A stretch of DNA of 64,000 bases from Parapedobacter luteus (GTDB lineage Bacteria > Bacteroidota > Bacteroidia > Sphingobacteriales > Sphingobacteriaceae). A program made the translations under genes and the position numbers. Each line of letters opens with the position of its first letter. The stretch's first letter is position 1. The notes under the pieces were generated by a model, which saw only the letters and a program-made list of their open reading frames with translations, ran no database searches and was not told the DNA's origin. Of this stretch, positions 59,401 to 64,000 are shown one piece after another. The stretch lies in contig NZ_FUYS01000002.1 of NCBI RefSeq assembly GCF_900168055.1, positions 434,888 to 498,887 of the forward strand, given 5' to 3'.

Positions 59401-61608
59401 TCAATTGGCTGAGTCAAACCGTGTAATACCGGTGATCCCTTTAATCTGTTTAAGGTGCTTGATGAGATTTTCAAGATGCGCCGTGTCGTTGACGAAAATC
59501 ATAATGGAGCCCTCAAAGATGCCATCATTGCTTGAAATCGTGATGGAACGGATATTCACCTTGAAGTCATGGGAGATCACTTTCGTGATCTTATTGACAA
59601 GCCCTACGTCATCTATGCCTACGATGTGCAAACCTGTAAGGAACGCGAGTTCTTTTTGGGATGTCCATTTTGCTTTGACGATGCGATATCCGTAATTGGC
59701 CATGAGTTTGGCGGCATTGGGGCAATTGGTGCGGTGTATCTTGATGCCATCATTTATCGTGATAAAGCCAAAAACGTCATCGCCCGGAATGGGGTTGCAG
59801 CATGGCGAAAGCGTATAATCGATCTTTTGCAGGTCATCACCAATCAGCAGCGTTTCGTAATCCTTTTTATTGATCTTGTCAACCAGGCCACTGATGTGCG
59901 AATTGAATTGCTGTCCATTTTGCTGCTCGGTAGTTTTTTCGCTCAGCGCAAACTCCTTTAAATTTTTAATGTCAATGGCTCCTTTCGCCACGTTGTAAAA
60001 CAAATCTTGCGACGAAGGAAATTTAAAAAACGAGGTTAGCTTATTGATGTTTTCGGTATTATACGTGATTTTCAGCGATTTGAGCTTTCGCTCAAGGATT
60101 TCCTTTCCGTCTTCTGCTACACGCCGCTTCTCTTCCTTCAGGGCAGATTTTATCTTCGACTTGGCCTTGGCGGTCACCACAAAACTAAGCCAGTCTTCTT
60201 TTGGGGTTTGCTTACTGGAAGTGATGATTTCCACCTGATCACCGTTTTGTAGCTTATGGCTGAGCGGCACCAACTTATGATTCACCTTGGCCCCGATACA
60301 ACTGGCGCCGAGGTCAGAGTGTATTTCAAATGCAAAATCAAGTGCTGTCGCATTGTTCGGCAACTGGATCAGTGCCCCTTTAGGGGTAAAGATAAAGATC
60401 TCGTCCGAAAACAGGTTCATTTTGAAATCATCGAGAAAGTCCATGGCATTTGGCTCAGGATTGCTCAATATTTCCCGGACCTTCTGTATCCATTGGTCAA
60501 GCCCACTGTCCGAATTTGATTCCTTGTATTTCCAGTGGGCGGCAAACCCTTTTTCGGCGATTTCATTCATCCGTATTGTTCGGATTTGCACTTCTACCCA
60601 TTGGCCTTTAGGTCCCATCACCGTGGTGTGCAGGGACTCGTATCCGTTGGCTTTAGGCGAGGAAACCCAATCGCGCAGCCTATCTGGATTAGGGCGGTAC
60701 AGGTCTGTCACGATCGAGTAAGCTTTCCAGCATTCAGCCTTTTCGTTTTCCTGGACCGTGTCAATGATGATACGGATGGCAAACAGATCGTATACTTCTT
60801 CAAAGGGAATGGACTTTTTGCGCATTTTATTCCAAATGGAATAGATCGATTTGGGTCTGCCGAATACCTGTGCCTTGATGCCCTGTTCATGCAGTATCTC
60901 CTTGATAGGCTCGATGAAGTTATGGATAAAACGCTCTCGCTCAGCCTTTTTTTCGTTCAACTTCCGAGCAATGAATTTATACGTGTCAGGGTCTGTATAC
61001 TTCATGGAAAGATCTTCCAATTCGGACTTGATTGCGTATAGGCCAAGGCGATGCGCGAGCGGCGCATAGAGGTAAGAGGTTTCCGAGGCAATTTTCAGCT
61101 GCTTATCCCTTGGCATGAAATCCATGGTGCGCATGTTGTGCAAGCGGTCGGCCAGCTTGATGAGAATAACACGGACATCGTCGGCAAGCGTGAGCAGCAT
61201 CTTGCGGAAATTCTCCGCCTGCATGGAACTGTTTGGATCAAATATGCCAGATATCTTGGTAAGGCCGTCGATAATGCGCGCTACTTTTTTACCAAATTCA
61301 CGTTCGATGTCTTCCAGCGTAATGGTCGTATCCTCCACGACGTCGTGCAGTAAGGCGCAAACGATCGATGTGGTGCCCAAGCCTATTTCCTCTGCTGCGA
61401 TCTGGGCAACGGCTATCGGATGATAAATGTAAGGCTCCCCTGATTTGCGGCGCATGTCCTTGTGGCTTTCCAGGGCCATATCAAACGCTTTGCGTATCAT
61501 TTGTTTATCGCCGCGCTGCAAGGTAGGCTTGCAAGCCCGGAGCAACGCACGATACCGTTTACGTATTTCTTTGCTTTCTGCTTCTAAATCGATCACTAAT
61601 TCTTTCAT
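59401..61608 (-). CDS. Bifunctional (p)ppGpp synthetase/hydrolase, RelA/SpoT family
   Basis: A 735-residue protein with the full Rel layout. The HD hydrolase domain (residues about 50-200; CALLHDVVEDT with the HDxxED motif) is intact. It is followed by the synthetase (YSIWNKMRKK, LFAIRIIIDT), TGS (IFTPKGALIQLPNNATALDFAFEIHSDLG) and ACT (LTGLHIVGIDDVGLVNKITKVI) domains. Because both catalytic domains look intact it should make and break (p)ppGpp. Such a single Rel is usual in Bacteroidota. It is the first gene of the rel-fur-purA-pabB strand. Confidence 0.95.
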   Translation of the reverse strand: MKELVIDLEAESKEIRKRYRALLRACKPTLQRGDKQMIRKAFDMALESHKDMRRKSGEPYIYHPIAVAQIAAEEIGLGTTSIVCALLHDVVEDTTITLEDIEREFGKKVARIIDGLTKISGIFDPNSSMQAENFRKMLLTLADDVRVILIKLADRLHNMRTMDFMPRDKQLKIASETSYLYAPLAHRLGLYAIKSELEDLSMKYTDPDTYKFIARKLNEKKAERERFIHNFIEPIKEILHEQGIKAQVFGRPKSIYSIWNKMRKKSIPFEEVYDLFAIRIIIDTVQENEKAECWKAYSIVTDLYRPNPDRLRDWVSSPKANGYESLHTTVMGPKGQWVEVQIRTIRMNEIAEKGFAAHWKYKESNSDSGLDQWIQKVREILSNPEPNAMDFLDDFKMNLFSDEIFIFTPKGALIQLPNNATALDFAFEIHSDLGASCIGAKVNHKLVPLSHKLQNGDQVEIITSSKQTPKEDWLSFVVTAKAKSKIKSALKEEKRRVAEDGKEILERKLKSLKITYNTENINKLTSFFKFPSSQDLFYNVAKGAIDIKNLKEFALSEKTTEQQNGQQFNSHISGLVDKINKKDYETLLIGDDLQKIDYTLSPCCNPIPGDDVFGFITINDGIKIHRTNCPNAAKLMANYGYRIVKAKWTSQKELAFLTGLHIVGIDDVGLVNKITKVISHDFKVNIRSITISSNDGIFEGSIMIFVNDTAHLENLIKHLKQIKGITGITRFDSAN

Positions 61609-61641
61609 ATATATTGCCTTACGCTTTATTGTAAGAATTTT

Positions 61642-61649
61642 TATATTTG
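61642..61649 (+). promoter_or_regulatory. -7 element for DUF4294 gene
   Basis: TATATTTG, 82 bases upstream of the ATG at 61731; matches TAnnTTTG. Confidence 0.4.
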
Positions 61650-61730
61650 TATATCCGTAAATGAATATTGGACGGGCTGGATACCGTTTCGTTTAATGTA
61701 TAAATATACGGAAATTTTTTGGGATTAGGC

Positions 61731-62369
61731 ATGGGCTATCTGCGTGTATTATTTTTTTTAGGTGTTGTAACGTTTGCAAGCAGGGCGGTGGGCCAGCAGG
61801 ATACAACGGCTTCGGCGTCGGGGAAGGGCTCTCGCCCCGAAGGCCGTATGGTGCTTACCACGATCATCGACGGGGAGCGGATGCCTTGGATGCTCATCCC
61901 AGAAGTGGAGGTCACCCGTAGGCGGGTATTTAAGAGCCCGGAAGATAAGGCCCGTTACATGCGGCTCCGGTACAATGTAATGAAGGTTTTACCTTATGCC
62001 AAATATGCCCAAAGCAAATATCAGCAGCTTTACCGTGATTTGGCGTTGACGGATAGCAAGCGCGAGCAGAAACGGCTGGTAAAAGCCTGTGAGAAAGAGA
62101 TCAAGGATATGTTCAATAGGGAGGTCAAGAAACTGACCATTTCACAAGGTGAGATTCTCATTAAACTGATTGATCGCCAAACAGGGAGCTCCAGTTATGA
62201 TGTAGTGAAGGATCTAAGGGGTGGTTTTACTGCATTTTTTTACCAATCTATCGCAAAGGTGTTTGGACACAATCTTAAGAATACCTACCATCCGGAAGAA
62301 GATTTTGAGATTGAAAACATCATCCGAAGTTTAGAACGGCCTGGTGTTGCAACTGCCCGTTATTTCTGA
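61731..62369 (+). CDS. DUF4294 exported protein
   Basis: A 212-residue protein with a signal peptide (MGYLRVLFFLGVVTFASRAVGQ, cleavage near residue 22). The mature part shows the DUF4294 pattern: IIDGERMPWMLIPEVEV, YNVMKVLPYAKYA, and EKEIKDMFNREVKKLTISQGEILIKLIDRQTGSSSYDVVKDLRGGFTAFFYQSIAKVFGHNLK. The family is restricted to Bacteroidota, exported and of unknown function. An upstream TTG at 61719 is less likely than this ATG. Confidence 0.88.
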   Translation: MGYLRVLFFLGVVTFASRAVGQQDTTASASGKGSRPEGRMVLTTIIDGERMPWMLIPEVEVTRRRVFKSPEDKARYMRLRYNVMKVLPYAKYAQSKYQQLYRDLALTDSKREQKRLVKACEKEIKDMFNREVKKLTISQGEILIKLIDRQTGSSSYDVVKDLRGGFTAFFYQSIAKVFGHNLKNTYHPEEDFEIENIIRSLERPGVATARYF

Positions 62370-62465
62370 TATGCACGGCGTTGGCCGGTTCCAGGGCAAA
62401 GCGCCGGCATATGGCCCAAATCGCGGCCTTGGCGCCTCGGCCAACCGTAAATCCGATACATTTTT

Positions 62466-62473
62466 TATCTTTG
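62466..62473 (+). promoter_or_regulatory. -7 element for bshB1
   Basis: TATCTTTG, 19 bases upstream of the ATG; matches TAnnTTTG. Confidence 0.5.
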
Positions 62474-62492
62474 TGCCTATAAAGACCTGCAC

Positions 62493-63227
62493 ATGGAAGA
62501 AAACAACAAGCTTGATATATTGGTTGTCGCGGTACATCCGGACGATGCCGAACTGGGTTGTGGTGGCACAATCCTCAAACACGTAGCGATGGGTAGAAAG
62601 GTCGGAATCGTTGACTTGACGCGCGGTGAACTGGGTACGAGGGGGACACCGGAATCACGGGCTGCGGAAGCCCGCCGTGCTGCCGAACTGCTCGGGCTAT
62701 CGATACGCGAAAATCTCGGAATGCGCGATGGTTTTTTCCGCAATGATGAGTCCCATCAATTGCAGGTGGTGCAAACCATCCGTAAATATCGTCCCGATAT
62801 CGTGATCGCCAATGCGCTGTTTGATAGGCATCCTGACCACGGGAGAGCCGGAGATTTGATTAATGACGCTGTTTTTTTAGCAGGCTTGCGTAAAATAGAG
62901 ACCACCGATGCAGGTGAAGTACAAGCGCCGCATCGCCCAAGGCTGTTGCTCCAGCTTATCCAAGACTACTACATCAAACCAGATATCGTATTGGATATCA
63001 GTGAATATTGGGAAGGAAAAATCAATGCCATCAGAGCCTTCCGGTCGCAGTTTCATAATGAAACATACGCGAGCAACGAACCGGAAACATACATTTCGAG
63101 ACCTGACTTCTTGGAATATATCGAAGGAAGGGCAAGAGAATACGGCAAATATATCGGGGCCAAATATGCCGAAGGTTTCACATGCCGCAGACTGCTGGGA
63201 GTAGATGATTTGTTTGCATTGAGGTAG
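62493..63227 (+). CDS. bshB1: Bacillithiol biosynthesis deacetylase BshB1
   Basis: A 244-residue LmbE-type deacetylase that removes acetyl from GlcNAc-malate in bacillithiol synthesis. The zinc motif is AVHPDDAELGCGG (residues 13-25), with a second site DRHPDHGRAGDL (about 110-121). The RGELGTRGT and SQFHNETYASNEPETYISRPDFLEYIEGRAREYGKYIG segments are those of BshB1 rather than of MshB. The start is close to a promoter element. BshA and BshC are not in the window. Confidence 0.94.
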   Translation: MEENNKLDILVVAVHPDDAELGCGGTILKHVAMGRKVGIVDLTRGELGTRGTPESRAAEARRAAELLGLSIRENLGMRDGFFRNDESHQLQVVQTIRKYRPDIVIANALFDRHPDHGRAGDLINDAVFLAGLRKIETTDAGEVQAPHRPRLLLQLIQDYYIKPDIVLDISEYWEGKINAIRAFRSQFHNETYASNEPETYISRPDFLEYIEGRAREYGKYIGAKYAEGFTCRRLLGVDDLFALR

Positions 63228-63291
63228 TCGAACCGGATTAAAGTTGAATTGTTTCAATCCGGTTCAACAGCATAGCTTCAATGCATCGGCG

Positions 63292-63618
63292 CTATACGGC
63301 GAAGCTTTCGCCGCATGCACAGGTACGCGACGCGTTTGGATTATGAAATTCAAACCCTTTTCCCGAGAGGCCATCCGAATAATCGAGCTCCGTACCTGCC
63401 AGATAGAGGTAGGACTTAATGTCAAGGCAGATTTTAACACCATTATCTTCGAAAAACTGATCGCCTTTTTTTTCCTCGTTGTCGAAATCAAGTTTGTAGC
63501 TTAATCCTGAACAGCCGCCACTTTCCACTGCTACCCGAACGAAATAGGTGTTGTCGTAATTTTCCTCGCGCATGATGTTGAGGATACGTTGTTTTGCTTT
63601 CTCTGTTACCGTTACCAT
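63292..63618 (-). CDS. A-type iron-sulfur carrier (IscA/SufA/ErpA)
   Basis: A 108-residue protein that carries Fe-S clusters to apoproteins. The three conserved cysteines are in place: SGGCSGLSY (about residue 36) and ASRTCACGESF (about 99-105). MVTVTEKAKQRILNIM opens the fold. No other suf or isc gene is nearby, so the exact family member cannot be told. It is convergent with bshB1. Confidence 0.93.
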   Translation of the reverse strand: MVTVTEKAKQRILNIMREENYDNTYFVRVAVESGGCSGLSYKLDFDNEEKKGDQFFEDNGVKICLDIKSYLYLAGTELDYSDGLSGKGFEFHNPNASRTCACGESFAV

Positions 63619-63711
63619 ATGTTCTTAGACGTTAGCGATCCGACTTCAAGATACAAATATCGCAATATAACTCCATTGTACAAAGTGCCAAACGTTTGCC
63701 GGGTGTCATAT

Positions 63712-63999
63712 TTATGGATAAGGCGACCGTTTGCTGAATACGCGCATCAGGTGAAATAAAAATGGTAAGATAAAGACGCTTCCCAATAGTAGTGCCCAAG
63801 CAAGCGACGTTACGGTTTTGGCATTTCCGGCGTGCTCAATCAATGATAGCCCTCCGCCATTCTTGAAAAGCACCAATTCGGGATAATGCTGGTACGTGGC
63901 AGCCAATAGGATCATCGTTACTTGGAAGCCCGCCAGTATGCGGGCGGCTATCGCCCTTCGTTTTTTAAAGGCGATAAAGGTCAAGATCAAAGAGACCGT
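63712..63999 (-). CDS. cydB: Cytochrome bd oxidase subunit II, 3' end only
   Basis: The last 95 codons; the gene continues to the right of the window. Two hydrophobic helices are seen (AGFQVTMILLAATYQHYP and SLAWALLLGSVFILPFLFHLMRVF), with LVLFKNGGGLSLIEHAGNAKTVTSL between them, as in the C-terminus of Bacteroidota CydB. This subunit makes up the membrane terminal oxidase with CydA. The stop is followed by a gene-free 93 bases before the Fe-S gene. Confidence 0.75.
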   Translation of the reverse strand, partial: TVSLILTFIAFKKRRAIAARILAGFQVTMILLAATYQHYPELVLFKNGGGLSLIEHAGNAKTVTSLAWALLLGSVFILPFLFHLMRVFSKRSPYP

Positions 64000-64000
64000 T

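Noticed and set aside
1-64000. CRISPR array or rRNA operon
   Set aside because: No regularly spaced repeats of 25-40 bases with unique spacers and no rRNA-like sequence were noticed on reading the window.

Overview
The window looks like chromosomal DNA from a member of the Bacteroidota, most likely the family Sphingobacteriaceae (Parapedobacter or Sphingobacterium relatives). The signs are: many starts preceded by the Bacteroidota promoter element TAnnTTTG; Shine-Dalgarno sequences nearly absent, with rpsU and the hibernation-factor gene as clear exceptions; a type IX secretion (T9SS) cargo with a gliding-motility-type C-terminal domain followed by a PorP/SprF-like protein; bacillithiol synthesis (bshB1); and the gene orders rel-fur-purA and rpsU-xer-hpf. 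The genus is an inference. No rRNA, CRISPR array, insertion sequence or complete prophage was seen.

Left part (1-16.8 kb), mostly on the minus strand, is accessory in character. It holds a SatD-family gene cut by the window edge with two matching inverted repeats upstream, an SDR/AraC pair, a SUFU-domain protein, a compact three-gene envelope operon (membrane protein, lipoprotein, exported protein with a repeated domain), a seven-bladed FG-GAP protein, a DHFR-like reductase, an SDR/Crp pair, a YdeI-type protein, a serine hydrolase broken by a frameshift, an XRE regulator with membrane helices, an ECF42-type sigma factor with its YciI partner, and a divergent SDR/HxlR pair.

Middle part A (16.9-26.2 kb) is the most distinctive locus. 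A 7TM-DISM receptor with a LuxR-type output domain is transcribed away from three co-oriented genes: an exported phage-tail-collar-domain protein, a 1731-residue repeat-rich T9SS cargo, and a PorP/SprF-like outer-membrane protein. The intergenic region holds a perfect palindrome, a tandem 13-bp repeat and a shared 9-bp motif.

Middle part B (26.3-37.1 kb) has a sulfatase, a coiled-coil exported protein, a membrane metallophosphoesterase, a DUF4886 SGNH-like hydrolase, an alanine/glycine:cation symporter with a potentially structured leader, a DUF389 protein, AlgH, SurE, a diacylglycerol-kinase-like enzyme and a HAD phosphatase, then a tRNA with anticodon CAT. A small AT-rich segment follows (membrane AraC regulator, SRPBCC-like protein, SDR).

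Right part (40-64 kb) is mainly core genome: rpsU, a Xer recombinase, hpf, a ComEA-like HhH protein, apt, an acyl-CoA dehydrogenase, TerC, an M42 peptidase, tRNA-Ser and tRNA-Arg, a five-gene run gpsA-ggt-hemF-M16-M16, and opposite to it rel, fur, purA and pabB; then DUF4294, bshB1, an A-type Fe-S carrier and the 3' end of cydB. Two conserved small genes (47 and 51 codons) lie on the minus strand and overlap the ends of their neighbours.
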